64,000 bases of DNA from Rhynchosporium graminicola (Eukaryota; Ascomycota; Leotiomycetes; Helotiales; Ploettnerulaceae): the NCBI GenBank assembly GCA_900074885.1, contig FJUW01000066.1, forward strand, positions 116,699 through 180,698, read 5' to 3'. The notes under the pieces were generated by a model. The model was not told the DNA's origin. It did no database searches and saw only the letters and a program-made list of their open reading frames with translations. A program made the translations under genes and the position numbers. Below are positions 12,650 through 24,141 of the stretch, piece by piece (position 1 is the stretch's first letter; each line of letters opens with the position of its first letter).

Positions 12650-13687
12650 GAACTTATTATAAGGAATATAATTAAGAATAGTATTATACGAGTTAATAGG
12701 AAAGTTTAGCTTCCGCTAAGCTTAGTAGAAGTATATATTAAAGAATAATACGAGCTTCCCGCGTATAGATACTAAGGGATATAAAGAATATATCTAAGGA
12801 TTTTAAGAAACTACTAGTTAGAAGAACTCCGCTATATAGTTAAAGAAGTACTAGCTAATTATAATACTTATATTAAGAATAAGTCTTCTCGATATATACC
12901 TTATAAGTAGATAATTATAATACTAATACTACTAATATCTTGGAAATCGATATTATAGGACTTTATAGGACTATTACTACTATCGAAAGACTCGGTTATA
13001 GGAGTTAGCTATAATATAATACTTGTTATTATAGAAAGACTTACTAAGTATATAATCTTAGTATTAGTCTTATCTACTCTTATAGCCGAATACTTAGTAT
13101 AATTATATCTTAAGGAGATAGTCTCTAAGTATAGAGTACCCGAAGAAATCGTATCGGATCGAGATAAGTTATTTATATTAAAGTTCTAGAATACTTTAAT
13201 AAGGTTTCTAAGGACTAAATAGAAACTATTAATAGCTTTCTATCCTTAGACTAATAAAAGAAATAAAAGAATAAACTAAGTAATTAAAATATACTTACGC
13301 TACTATATTAACTACTAATAAAATAATTAGATAGAATTACTATTACTAGTAGAGTTTATATATAATAGCTCGATTATAGAAATAATAAAAGTTATACTAT
13401 TCTTTATAAATTATAGTTATAAACCTATTACTTATAGAGAGCTTAATATTACTATTAAGAATAATAATATAGCTCGTATTCAGGTCCGGAATATTTAGGA
13501 CTTATATAAGGAAGTTGCAGAAGAACTCTAGTTTATAATTAAGAAAAATACGTACTACTATAATAAGAACTATAGTTAGAAGCTAATACTATAAGAGAAG
13601 GATAAAGTTTACTTTCTACGAAAAAATATTAATATATAGAAACTAAGCGATAAGCTAGATTATAAGAAACTTAAACTATTGAAAATT
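12650..13687 (+). pseudogene. chromo-C integrase (relic)
   Basis: Ty3/gypsy integrase. The zinc-binding part is at about 12690-12910, with the two cysteines of the HHCC finger read as tyrosines. The catalytic core has SIL-stop-DFIGLL at about 12950, the block ILVIIERLTKY at about 13020-13055, and the conserved EIVSDRDKLF around 13145-13180. In-frame stops are TAG/TAA. The frame is interrupted at 13687 by copia-2 and resumes at 19548. Confidence 0.82.
13683..13687. repeat. target-site duplication of copia-2 (left)
   Basis: AAATT directly before the 5' LTR; the same five bases follow the 3' LTR at 19548-19552. This shows that copia-2 inserted here as one event. Confidence 0.9.
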
Positions 13688-13865
13688 TGTTGCGAGGATA
13701 TGGGTCTTGGCATGGATCAGGTGACTGTAGTCACGTGCATGGTCCGTGCGGATATTCCTAGATAATATCTTCTGTCGACTCTCCATAGTAATTAGTACTA
13801 TAATGCAACTAATATCATTCAACTACTCTATGCTTTACTCTGAAGATCAACGTAACCTTGCGATA
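13688..13865 (+). repeat. copia-2 5' LTR
   Basis: 178 bp, starting TGTTGCGAGG and ending CCTTGCGATA (originally probably ...GACA). It carries a palindromic CACGTG at 13732-13737. It differs from the 3' LTR mainly by G to A and C to T changes in TG/CA contexts, and the 5' copy is the less mutated one. Confidence 0.95.
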
Positions 13866-13877
13866 GGTTATGAGCCC
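13866..13877 (+). other. primer-binding site, half-tRNA(iMet) type
   Basis: GGTTATGAGCCC follows the 5' LTR without a spacer. It is the complement of GGGCTCATAACC, the anticodon stem-loop of eukaryotic initiator tRNA-Met, rather than of the tRNA 3' end. Drosophila copia and yeast Ty5 prime this way from a half-tRNA. The match is read from the sequence; its use by this element is inferred. Confidence 0.75.
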
Positions 13878-13879
13878 CG

Positions 13880-16800
13880 ATAGCTAGTAGTAGAGTAGTA
13901 CTCAAAGAAGCAGTAGTACTGTGATTCTTGATAGTAAGCGTCGAACTGTTTCTTAGTACTAAGGGTAGAGATTCAAGTTGCGAGCTTCCGATTAAGGTAT
14001 AGTATACGCGTATAGTCAGTTAAACTAGCGCGTCTTTCTATAGTAAATATAGTCGCGCAGAGTGCTAGTGGAGAGAGTTCTTCAGCTATCGCACCTACGC
14101 TACTATTATTAGAAGAAGTCGAAGAAGTGTACTCCGATAACTCTAGCTCTATTGAAGAGTCTTTAGAGTCTTCAACACTATATATAAGCCGTATAGTACT
14201 CAATACTCGTACTCGTATAGTAATTAAAGTCGACGATTCCGAAATTGTCGCATCTCGAGGTGCAGAGTCTTCCGCGCTAGCGCCGGAACCCACCTAAGTC
14301 CCCAGGACTCAAAATATACCCGATTTACCCCCTATAGACGCTAAATCGACGTCCTAGGACTATCTAGAGGATCCGGAAGACCCGGAATCGGAACCTATTA
14401 CTAAAACTACGCTAGAGCAGTATAAACGAAAGAAGATAAGTAGCTCTAAATCCTTAAACTTAGAAGATAGCTATAAGCTAAAGGGAGGAGAGAACTAAAC
14501 GGAATAGAGAGATAAAGTACTAAATATTACTAAAACTAATAGAATTAGCAAGTTTCTTAACGTTAAATCGCGTGACTACGTGCCTAAAGAGGTAGACGAA
14601 TAGGACGACGAGGTCGACGATAAAGCCCTTAAGAAATAGTAAGATTAGGAGTCTAGAGAGAGTCAAATGAAGCTAGTAATCACGCTGAATTATAAGGCCG
14701 GACCTCTCGCGCATACAACTAGTAAAACTACCGTATTAGATATATGAGAGGCCTTATAGGCGCAGTACGAAGGAGGTAGCAATATACTAGTATATAACGC
14801 TATATAAGATTATATCAAGCTCTAGTATAACGATTTCAACTCCTTAGAGAAGTTTATTATCGCTTTTAAGCTCTTAATTATCAAATTGGAGACTTTGATA
14901 ATAGCTCTACCTCCGGCATAGTATCTAATTATATTTATTGCTATAGTTTCAGAGAAGTAGCTTATATAGGCTGAAAGATAACGTTCTCTCTTAAGAGTTT
15001 CTTCTAGTAACGACCTAGAGACGAATAAGAAGGCTAACTTAGGAGTGACTTTGGTTAGTTTGATCGAAGATATTACTAATAAGGTAAGAGCGAGTGACTC
15101 TACCGGAAAGATAGCAGGTTAAGCTCTATACGGCAATAAGTCTGTACCTAATTCCAAGAAAGGAAGCAGCGGAGGAGCTACTAAGCCGGCTAGTAAATGT
15201 AACGACACAAGACTCAAGGCGGTATATAAGCAAGAATAAACAAGTAGGGAGGCTAAGAGCGATCTTATATAGTCTACTACGAAGAAAACAAAAAGATAAG
15301 GAAGGAAGAAGAAGAGAGATAGAGTATAAAGCACCTTATATACATGTGCCGGTACTGGTCCGATACTATACCGGGTCGGATACTAGTTCTGCCGGGATAC
15401 CTATGAACTTGGGCCCTATTATCTATCCTTCTTCTCATGTGATATTCAGGTGAGCTGTCGTCACAGTAAAGATCAAACTAGGCCGACTTATAAGCACTAT
15501 AAATAGATGTCGCTAAAGTATACTCCAGAGAACTGTTTTATTGTTAATAAGCAGAAGAAGAAGGAGTTTAAGGAGAAGTCTAGAAAGAAGTGGATTCCGT
15601 ATGCCGAGTAGTTGAAGAAGAAGGAGGGAGAGAGTAAGACTAATAAGACTAATAAGAAGAAGACTAGTAGTAGAAAGAAGAAGGAGAAGGATAACGATTC
15701 CGACGATAGTAGCATCTTCGGCGTAGCCCTTTTACCGTGTTTCCCTACTATTACGGCTTCTATAGCTATGTTCTCTCACTATAATAAGTCACGATAGCTC
15801 TTCGATACCGGCGCTACGGAGCATATATCTAACGACCTTTCCAAGTTTACCTTATATACGCTAAGAGACGATTTATAGTATATACTTACTGTTAATAGGC
15901 CGTTACGACCTACCGGGATTAGGAGTTATATAATTAAGGCGATAAAGACCGATAGTATAGTGCGCATATTAGAGTGCTATGATATACTATATATCCCGCA
16001 GTCTCTAGTCTACTTATACTCCGGTTCTAAATTGAATAAATTAGGAGGTTATTTACGTAGTTCTATTCTCTATACGTCTAAGGAGAAGGAGATCTATATA
16101 ATTGACGAAGATCTGTTCATTATTAAGGAGACCTCCGGCGCAGGGTACGCTAGCCTTCCGGGTTTAAGCTTACCTGCAGTAGTAGAGTAAGCTACAGTCG
16201 ATATAGAGCTTTGGTATAGACGTATATATCACGCTAGCTTTGACGTAGTACGACGCACTCAATCTATAGTTACTAGTATGAAGTTTATAGAGCTTAAGAC
16301 TAGTAGAACTCGCCTTTGCGTACCATATGAGAAAGGCCGACCTATTCGGAAGGTTAATAAGGTATCGGCACGTGTACGACCTACTAGATCGATAGATGAA
16401 ATCCATATAGATATAATATACCTTAAACCTAAGGGTCTGAATAGTCACTCTTACGCCTCTATCTTCTCATGCGCCTATTCGACTGGAAAGTAGGCCTTTA
16501 CTTACGCTAAGAAGTCGGATGTATTCTTAGCTAATCAAAAGCTAATTAAGTTAGCTGAAATATAGTATTACCGCAAAATTAAGGTGTGGAGATATAATAG
16601 AGGCAAGGAGTACTCTCCCTCTTAGATAAAGGAGCTTACTGATCACCTTGGAATACTACTAGAGGAGTCTACTCCGTATACTCTAGAGTAAGATAGAAGA
16701 GCTGAACGCTCTATACGTACGATTATCGAGAAGGTACGTATAGTTATAGTAGATCAGAATATACCTGATTATATATAGCCGGAAATTCTACTCGCCTGCA

Positions 16801-19360
16801 TATATATCGCTAACTTTACCTCTACTTCTAGAGTAGAAGGGAAGACTCCTTTTGAGTGCTTCTAGGACGATATTAAACTAGGGGTGAACTATACTGCTTC
16901 TGTTAAGTATCTCCGTGTATTAGGATATCCTGTCTTCATACTAATTAATAAGGAGAAGAGAGTCTAGAGCTATAAGGTAGCTCCTAGAGCTGAAAAAGGT
17001 ATTCTAGTAGGATTTGAAGGTTATAATATCTATAGATACCTAGTTAATAGAAAGGTGGTTCGTACCTCTTATCTACGATTTGATAAAGACGGATTAGTTA
17101 CTGAACCTCACGAAGAAGACGCTATAATAGTACCTCAAACTAGAGGTGAATCTGTTGATAATTTGAGCTAAGATCAGGACGCTGAAGTTACAGGTACTAC
17201 GCCTGATATAGGTATTATAAGCTAAGACGAGGATTCCGAAGTCGAAATCGATAGTACAGAAGATACCGAGTCTATAGTTACAGATGAAGTTCTAGCACTA
17301 GAGGTCGATATTCCGGAGTAAATTACTATATAAAAGAAGCGTAGTAGGCCTCCTGGATCTAAGAACTATATGCCGGAGTATATCCTTAGGGCTATACGCT
17401 CTAGCTGTAATAATCCGAATCCGACTCCAAATTCGACGCTTAAGGTAACCCCGGAACTAAATAATAGCTACTCCTATGCTGTCTCTCTATTGGAAGAAGA
17501 GATAGAGAGTACTAGTTAGTATCGACTAGCCTTCTATATAGCTTAAGAAGAGTCGCTATTTTTGGACGATCCGACTACCTTAGATCAGGCTATAAAGAGA
17601 CCTGATTAGCTAGAATAGAAGAAGGCGGTTATTAAGGAGTACTAATCTCTTAAAGAGAAGTCGACTTAGAAGATTATAAGTCGCTCTAATATACTAAAAG
17701 GGTGCAGAGTACTAGGTTCTCGTCTAGTTTTCAAGACTAAGAGAGATATAGATAGTAAAATCGATAAATATAAGGTCAGATTTATAGTCTAAGGTTATAC
17801 GTAACGATTTAGTCACGATTACGATTAGACGTATACCGGAGTCTATAAATCTTCTACTTAGAAGATAGGCTTAGTAGTTGCAGCAGAGTACGACTTAGAA
17901 GTCGAATAGTTTAATATAGTAACGGTATTCTTATATAGTGAAGCCGATACCTAGATATATGTTAAATTGCCGCTATTTTATAGATAATTTAGGCGTATAC
18001 TTATAGACGATAAATATATACTCTTGCTAAAGGCTCTATACGGTCTGAAGCAGTCTCCACGCCTCTGGCAAGAGATACTACGCAAGGAGTTCGATATTAT
18101 CGACTTTATACCTTTATAAACTGATAATTACGTATATATCAATAGAGAAACTAAGATTATTATCGTTACTTATATCGACGATTTCCTAGTTATCTTAAAG
18201 GCTAGATTAGCACTTAAAGAGCTCAAAGTGAAGCTTCTTATCGTGTTTAATATCCTTCTAGCTGGACTAGCTAAGTACTTCCTTAGAGTCAGAATTATAC
18301 GTAATAGAGAGAAGAAGACGATTTCTCTTTACTAAGATACGTATATCGACAAGATATTAGATCGATTTGGAATAACTAACTATAAGAGCGCCGATATGCC
18401 CTTTACTACTGGTTCAGAGGTTTCTATAGTCAAATTCAAGGGAGTAGCTACTCTATAAGAAATCAAGCTATATTAATAGCTTTGCGGTAGTTTATAATAC
18501 CTAGCTTATACTCGCTGGGATATACTATACTACTGCTCTATACTATTATAATTTCTGATAAATCTATTACTTTAATACCTTACGAGCGCTAAGAGAGTAC
18601 TTACGTACCTATAAGGTACGAAGTACTACGCTACGACTTACGGAGGAGACGTTACCGATAGAGAGAAGATGAAATTAAGAGGTTTCTGCGACTCTAATTA
18701 GGCCGGTAACCGAATCGATAGAGTGTCGCATACCGGAGTGTATTTCTTCCTTGCAGGAGGTGTTTTCTTAGCTATTTCAAAGCGATAGACTACTGTAGCT
18801 TTTACCTCTATAGAAGCAGAGTATATAGCTATATGCGCTTTTACTAGAGAAGCTTCATAGATACGTCAAGTACTAAAGGAGCTAGGCTATAATAAGCCAG
18901 ACTCTAGAAGTGTAGAGATACAGTACGATAATCAGGGAGCGTTATCTCTATTAGAGAACCCTGAATTACACTAGCGTACTAAGCATATCGATATCAAATT
19001 CTACTACTTTCGCTAGGAGGTCGCTAGAGGTTATTTAGACCATTAGTATATACCCTAAAAAGAGAACGCGGCAGACGGTTTCACTAAACTACTTAGCCTA
19101 TAAGACCTCAAGGTCTTTATAGTAATACTGAATATAACCGTTTTATACCTAGAATAAGGGGTATAGATATCAATTAGAAGGCTGACTTATCTTGAAGGAA
19201 TTACGGAACCTGTAGTTTATCTAAGTTCACGTGATATCGAGGCATGGTTCTAGTCTCTAGGGGTATCACTATACGTACGCATACGATAGTATAATCGACT
19301 AATTACAGGAAATTAGATCACTTGTACCTGTAGAAGTTACCGACTTTATAGTATCTCTAC
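13880..19360 (+). pseudogene. copia-2 gag-pol polyprotein relic
   Basis: Gag covers about 14390-15780 and is interrupted by the solo LTR; the frame resumes cleanly after 15470. The protease motif DTGATEHIS begins at 15804. GAG-pre-integrase and the integrase core (DEIHIDIIYLKPKG) run from about 16200 to 16480. The reverse transcriptase keeps its catalytic YIDD at 18171-18182, and the copia RNase H signature (SIEAEYIAICAF) is at about 18811-18850. TAG/TAA stops occur every few dozen codons; the longest open pieces are 15612-15797, 15960-16190 and 16278-16493. Copia polyproteins are normally one long frame, so this copy is dead. Confidence 0.88.
15198..15465 (+). repeat. solo LTR of gypsy-1 family in copia-2 gag
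   Basis: 268 bp from TGTAACGACACAAG to GTCGTCACA, flanked by the 5-bp duplication GTAAA (15193-15197 and 15466-15470). Removing it and one GTAAA restores the copia gag frame. It is less RIP-mutated than the gypsy-1 LTR at 3489. The absence of internal sequence implies LTR-LTR recombination after insertion. Orientation is given in the plus-strand sense TGTAACG; relative to gypsy-1 coding sense the LTR is reversed. Confidence 0.95.
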
Positions 19361-19369
19361 AGAGGGGTA
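19361..19369 (+). other. copia-2 polypurine tract
   Basis: AGAGGGGTA lies directly before the 3' LTR and is conserved before the copia-3 3' LTR (GAGGGGTA ending at 23963). Confidence 0.75.
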
Positions 19370-19547
19370 TGTTGCGAGGATATAGGTCTTAGTATAGATC
19401 AGGTGACTATAGTCACGTGCATAGTCCGTGCGGATATTCCTAGATAATATCTTCTGTCGACTCTCTATAGTAATTAGTACTGCAATACAACTAATATCAT
19501 TCAACTACTCTATGCTTTACTCTGAAGATCAACGTAACCTTGCGATA
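19370..19547 (+). repeat. copia-2 3' LTR
   Basis: 178 bp, same length as the 5' LTR, and followed by the target duplication AAATT at 19548-19552. In the first 65 bases the differences from the 5' LTR are mostly TG to TA and CA to TA. Confidence 0.95.
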
Positions 19548-19871
19548 AAATTAAATATATTAAAAGACTTTTAAATTATAAACTCTAGCTACTAGCTATA
19601 ATAAAGAAGATATTCCTAATATTCTATATATCCTTATTAGAAAAAGTATTACTAGGAGTACTACTAGCCCTGAAGATATACGCTAAACTAGTTAACTTAC
19701 TCGTAGAGTATAATATAGAAGAACTACTAGACTATTAGTATAAAAGAAATATTATTAGATACTTAGTAAAATAGAAGAACTACTTATATTCGGAAAATAT
19801 ATAAGAAGTTAAGTTAAGCTTTTATTACTTAGTATTATTAGCTAATTTCTATTAATAAAACCTAGATCTAC
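19548..19871 (+). pseudogene. chromo-C pol C-terminus with chromodomain
   Basis: Continues the integrase frame from 13687. A chromodomain is readable at about 19702-19824: VEYNIEELLDY, then YLVK-stop-KNY and SENI, matching the E-x-x-L-D, Y-L-V-K-W-K and E-N-T-W features of chromodomains. Chromodomains steer integration to histone-marked chromatin in this clade. The two tryptophan/glutamine positions are stops here. Confidence 0.78.
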
Positions 19872-20423
19872 TTAGAGTAAATCCGTAGAGTTAAAAGGAA
19901 AGTCGACTATTAAGTCGAACGAGAGGTTAATAAGGATATTAAAACTAGAAGGTTCTACGCCTGTTAGCTTAATATCTTTAAGTACTTCCTCTCTTTCTTA
20001 TTTCTCTTTTTCTTCCTTTTCTAGAGCTTTAAGAGTATCGAGCTTAGCTATTAAGTTCAGACTAGTAGTAATTATCTTTTATTACTTTTTATATAAGAAA
20101 TATTTCTATTTCTTTAACTTTATAATTCGTATATAGAACTTAGCTATAATTAATTTTTCCTTATCTTTTAATTTTTCGATTTAGGAATCTAGACTTTCTT
20201 ATTCAGAAGCTATAAGTATCCGGTTCCTTATACGAATATCATAAGATTTATTTAGTTAAGCGTAATAATTATATCTAATTAGTTTAAGATCGCGAGGCGA
20301 TATATACTCTTTATATTTCGCTTTTTTATATCTAGTATATAGTATTATAATTTTATTACTTAATTCTATTTATCTTCCGAGTGCGATATAATCGACTCGT
20401 TTAATTGAACGTTCGAGGGGTAT
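19872..20423 (-). pseudogene. antisense accessory ORF of chromo family (copy C)
   Basis: On the strand opposite to pol, between chromodomain and 3' LTR. The frame is 552 nt (183 codons plus stop) if started at the ATA at 20423, which would be an ATG before a RIP-type change. The copy in chromo-B (59273-59824) has exactly the same length with no indels, and the proteins agree along the whole length (for example IELSNKIIILYTRYKKAKY here and IELSNKIIILYIKYKKVEY there). Internal stops are TAA, from CAA/CAG-like codons. The C-terminal half is rich in E/K/Q and looks like a coiled coil. I know of no named domain. Confidence 0.6.
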
Positions 20424-20512
20424 AATAAAAGAAGAAGATAACTATAAGTAGTTATCGATATTTCCTTAGGTATACTTAAGCGTAAGGATACGCTAAAGCA
20501 GAAGAGAGATAA

Positions 20513-21009
20513 TATTACGAACTAGTATAGTTCTTAGTATCGAAAACCGTCCTAGTACTAGAATACTAATAGTACTACCTAATAGTATATACTAGACGAG
20601 TTTTAGTACTAGAAAAGAGTTAGTACTATTAGAGGAGAGGCACTAATATAGTTATAATATAAACTAGCGAGTAGTACTATATATCTACTTATATTGAAAT
20701 AATAATAGTATTATAGCTATAGGTGATCTAGGATCACGTGATATATTAGACTGCTAGATAGGTCGCGAGAGCTTATAAGCTCTATAAGATAGTCTTGCAT
20801 AGCTAGTATAAAGGAACGAAAGTTCTATATAAGACTAGTACTTCTGCTATTAGATAGGAGCTTCGTACTCAAATTCATATAGTAATTAATACCTGCTTAT
20901 AATATCTTAATTCTAATTAAGAACCGAACTTCTTATTTACTTTACTTTATAGCTGATACTAACCGACGAGCCTGTATACCGCGTACCAGTCAGAACCAGG
21001 AACATTATA
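20513..21009 (+). repeat. chromo-C 3' LTR (long form)
   Basis: 497 bp from TATTACGAACTAG (TGTCACGAACTAG in copy A) to GAACATTATA. It is 131 bp longer than the 366-bp LTRs of chromo-A and chromo-B because of extra sequence between about 20582 and 20720. It contains the palindrome ATCACGTGAT. A purine tract (AGCAGAAGAGAGATAA) precedes it. Confidence 0.88.
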
Positions 21010-23960
21010 CTACTCTATATACTCTAGAGTAAGATAGAAGAGCTGAACGCTCTATATGTATAATTATTAAGAAGGTACGTATAGTTATAGTAGATCAGAA
21101 TATATCTAACTATATATAGCCGGAGATTCTACTTGCTTATATATATATCGCTAATCTTACCTCTATCTCTAGAGTGGAAGGGAAGACTCCTTTTAAGTGC
21201 TTCTAGGACGATATTAAGCAAGAGGTGAACTATACTCTCTCTATTAAGTATCTCCGTATATTAGAATATCCTATCTTTATACTAATTAATAAGGAGAAAA
21301 GAGTCTAGAGCTATAAGATAGCTCCTAGAGCTAAAAAGGGTATTCTAATAGGATTTAAAAGTTATAATATCTATAGATACCTAGTTAATAGAAAGGTAGT
21401 TCGTACTTCTTATCTACGATTTAATAAGGATAGCTTAGTTATAGAACCCCACGAAGAAGACGCTATAATAGTACCTTAAACTAAAGGTGATTCTATCGAT
21501 ACTTTAAGCTAAAATCAAGATATCGAGGTTACTAGTACTATTACTCCTAATATAAGTATAATCTTAGAAGATAAAATCGATAGTAGTATAGATACCGAAT
21601 CTATAGTTAAGAACGAAGTTCTAGTATTAGAGGTCGATATTCCGGAGTAAATTACTATATAAAAGAAGCGTAATAAGCCTCCTGGATCTAAGAACTATAT
21701 GCCGGAGTACGTCCCTAGGGCTATACAATCTAGCCATAATAATCCTACTCTAAATTCGACGCCTAAGGTAATACCGGAACTAAATAATAGCTACTTCTAT
21801 ATAATTTCACTCCTTGAAGAAGTATAAGAGAGTACTAGCCAATATCGATTCGCTTTCTATATAGCTTAAGAAGAGTCGCTAATTTTAGACGATCCGACTA
21901 CCTTAGATCAGGCTATAAAGGGACCTAATTAGCTAGAATAGAAGAAAGCTATTATTAAGGAGTACTAATCTCTTGAAGAGAAGTCGACTTAGAAGACTAT
22001 AAGTCGCTCTGATATACTAAAAGAGTATAGAGTACTAGGTTCTTATTTAGTTTTCAAGACTAAGAGAGATATAGATAGTAAAATCGATAAATATAAGATC
22101 AGATTTATAGTCTAAGGTTATACGTAACGATTTAGTCACGATTATAATTAGATGTATATCGGCGTCTATAAATCTTCTACTTAGAAGATAAGCTTAGTAG
22201 TTATAGTAGAGTACGACTTAGAAGTCGAACAGTTTAATATAGTAATAGTATTCTTATATAGTAAAGCCGATACCTCGATATACGTTAAATTACCGCTATT
22301 TTATAGATAATTTAAGCGTAGACTTATAGATAAGGAATATATACTCTTACTAAAGGCTCTATATAGTCTGAAGCAGTCTCCACGCCTCTAGTAAGAGATA
22401 CTACGTAAGGAGTTCGGTATTATCGACTTTATACTTTTATAAACTGATAATTACGTATATATTAATTAAGAAACTAAGATTATTATTATTACTTACTTTA
22501 ACGATGTCCTAGTTATCTCTAAGGTAGGGCTAGCTCTTAAAGAGCTTAAGAAGAAGATTCTTACTATATTTGATATTCTTCTAGCTAGACTAGTAAAGTA
22601 CTTCCTTAGAGTTAGAATTATACGTAATAGAGAGAAGAAGACGATTTCTCTTTACTAAGATACGTATATTAATAAGATATTAGATATAACGACATAAGAC
22701 TCGAGGCAGTATACAAGCAAGAATAAACAAGTAGGGAGGCTAAGAGCGATCTTATATAGTCTACTACTAAGGAAGCAAAAAGATAAGGAAGGAAGAAGAA
22801 GAGAGATAGAGTGCAAGGCACCTTATATATATGTGCCGGCACTAGTCCGATACTATACCGAGTCGGACACTAGTTCTGCCGGGATACCTGTGAACTTGGG
22901 CCCTGGTATCTATCCTTCTTCTCATGTGATATTCAGGTGAGCTGTCGTCACATTAGATCGATTTGGAATAACTGTCTATAAGAGCGCTAATACGCCTTTC
23001 GCTACTAGTTTAGAGGTTTCTATAGTTAAATTCAAAGGAGTAGCTACTCTATAAGAAATCAAGCTATATTAATAGCTTTACGGTAGTTTATAGTATCTAG
23101 CTCATACTCGCTGGGATATACTATACTACTATTTTATATTATTATAATTTCTAATAAATCTATTATCTTAATACCTTACGAGCGCCAAGAGAGTACTTAT
23201 ATACCTATAAGGTATAAAGTACTATACTATAACTTACAGAGGAGATATTACTATTAGAGAGAAGATGAAATTAAGAGGTTTCTGCGACTCTAATTAGGCT
23301 AGTAACCGAATTAATAGAGTATCATATATTAGAGTCTATTTCTTCCTTATAGGAGGTATTTTCTTAGCTATTTCAAAGCGACAGATTACTATAGCTCTTA
23401 CCTCTATAGAAGCAGAATATATAGCTATATGCGCCTTTACTAGAGAAGTATCATAGATACGCTAAGTACTGAAGGAGCTAGGCTATAATAAGCCAGACTC
23501 TAGGAGTATAGAGATATAGTATAATAATCAGGGAGCTTTATCTCTATCGGAGAACCCTGAATTACACTAGTATACTAAGCATATCGATATCAAATTCTAC
23601 TACTTGCGCTAGGAGATCGCTAGAGGTTATTAGAACTTTAGTATATACCTTTAAAAGAGAACGCGGCAGACGGTTTTACTAAACTACTTAGCTTATAAGA
23701 CCTTAAGGCCTTTATAGTAATACTAAATATAACTATTTTACACCTAGAATAAGGGGTATAGATATTAATTAGGAAAGCTAAATATCTTAAAGGAATTATA
23801 GAACCTGGGGATTATCTAGTTTATATAATATCGAGGTATAGTTCTAGTCTCTAGGGGTATCACTATACGTACGTATACGATAGTATAATCGACTAATTAT
23901 AGGATATTAGATCACTCGTACTTATAGAAGTTACCGACTTTATAGTATCTCTATAGAGGG
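21010..23960 (+). pseudogene. copia-3 pol relic (integrase C-term, RT, RNase H)
   Basis: The reading frame follows copia-2 codon for codon with additional TAG/TAA stops. RT spans about 21890-23060 (interrupted by the solo LTR) and RNase H about 23380-23680. The second aspartate-pair residue of the RT active site is changed (YFND). No open piece is long enough to suggest function. Confidence 0.85.
22685..22952 (+). repeat. solo LTR of gypsy-1 family in copia-3
   Basis: 268 bp, flanked by TTAGA at 22680-22684 and 22953-22957. Copia-2 shows the uninterrupted target sequence (GATATTAGATCGATTTGG near 18355), so the empty site is visible within this window. Its first dinucleotide TG reads TA. Confidence 0.95.
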
Positions 23961-23963
23961 GTA

Positions 23964-24141
23964 TATCACGAGGATATAGGTCTCAGTATAGATCAGGTGA
24001 CTATAGTCACGTGCACAGTCCGTGCGGATATTCCTAGATAATACCTTTAGTCAACTCTCCATAGTAATTAGTACTGCAATGCAACTAATAACATTCAACT
24101 ACTCTATGCCTTACTCTGAAGATCAACGTAACCTTGCGATA
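23964..24141 (+). repeat. copia-3 3' LTR
   Basis: 178 bp, family of the copia-2 LTRs. Ends CCTTGCGATA at 24141. Normal-composition DNA starts at 24142. The duplicated target site cannot be checked because the 5' end is missing. Confidence 0.92.

Larger units (their letters stand above)
13688..19547 (+). mobile_element. complete Ty1/copia retrotransposon copia-2
   Basis: A 5860-bp element with two 178-bp LTRs (13688-13865 and 19370-19547), a tRNA primer-binding site directly after the 5' LTR, gag-pol on the plus strand, a purine tract before the 3' LTR and a 5-bp AAATT duplication. It lies within chromo-C's integrase/chromodomain frame. A solo gypsy-1 LTR has inserted in its gag at 15198-15465. 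Stops throughout the frame mean this copy cannot move by itself. It is closely related to copia-3, which lets RIP changes be read by comparison. Confidence 0.95.
12650..21009 (+). mobile_element. chromodomain gypsy element chromo-C, 5'-truncated, split by copia-2
   Basis: Made of two pieces, 12650-13687 and 19548-21009, which join in sense across copia-2. The first piece encodes integrase and the second a chromodomain, an antisense frame, a polypurine tract and the 3' LTR. The 5' LTR, gag, protease and RT are missing, so the copy is truncated on the left. On the right, the LTR is followed directly by copia-3 sequence that matches the middle of copia-2's pol, so chromo-C was inserted in copia-3. 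The same family appears as chromo-A and chromo-B in the right-hand block. Confidence 0.85.
21010..24141 (+). mobile_element. copia-3, 5' half missing, ends at gene-island edge
   Basis: Nearly parallel to copia-2 from position 16665 onward. It starts in mid-integrase where chromo-C inserted and runs through RT and RNase H to the 3' LTR. It is more RIP-mutated than copia-2: for instance the RT catalytic motif reads YFND at 22493-22504 against YIDD in copia-2. A solo gypsy-1 LTR is inserted at 22685. Its right end abuts the truncated aldo-keto reductase. Confidence 0.92.

Noticed and set aside
13973..14293. Minus-strand open frame of 106 codons in copia-2
   Set aside because: Antisense to the copia gag region, serine/threonine-rich by composition, not conserved in a second copy that could be checked here; treated as a shadow.
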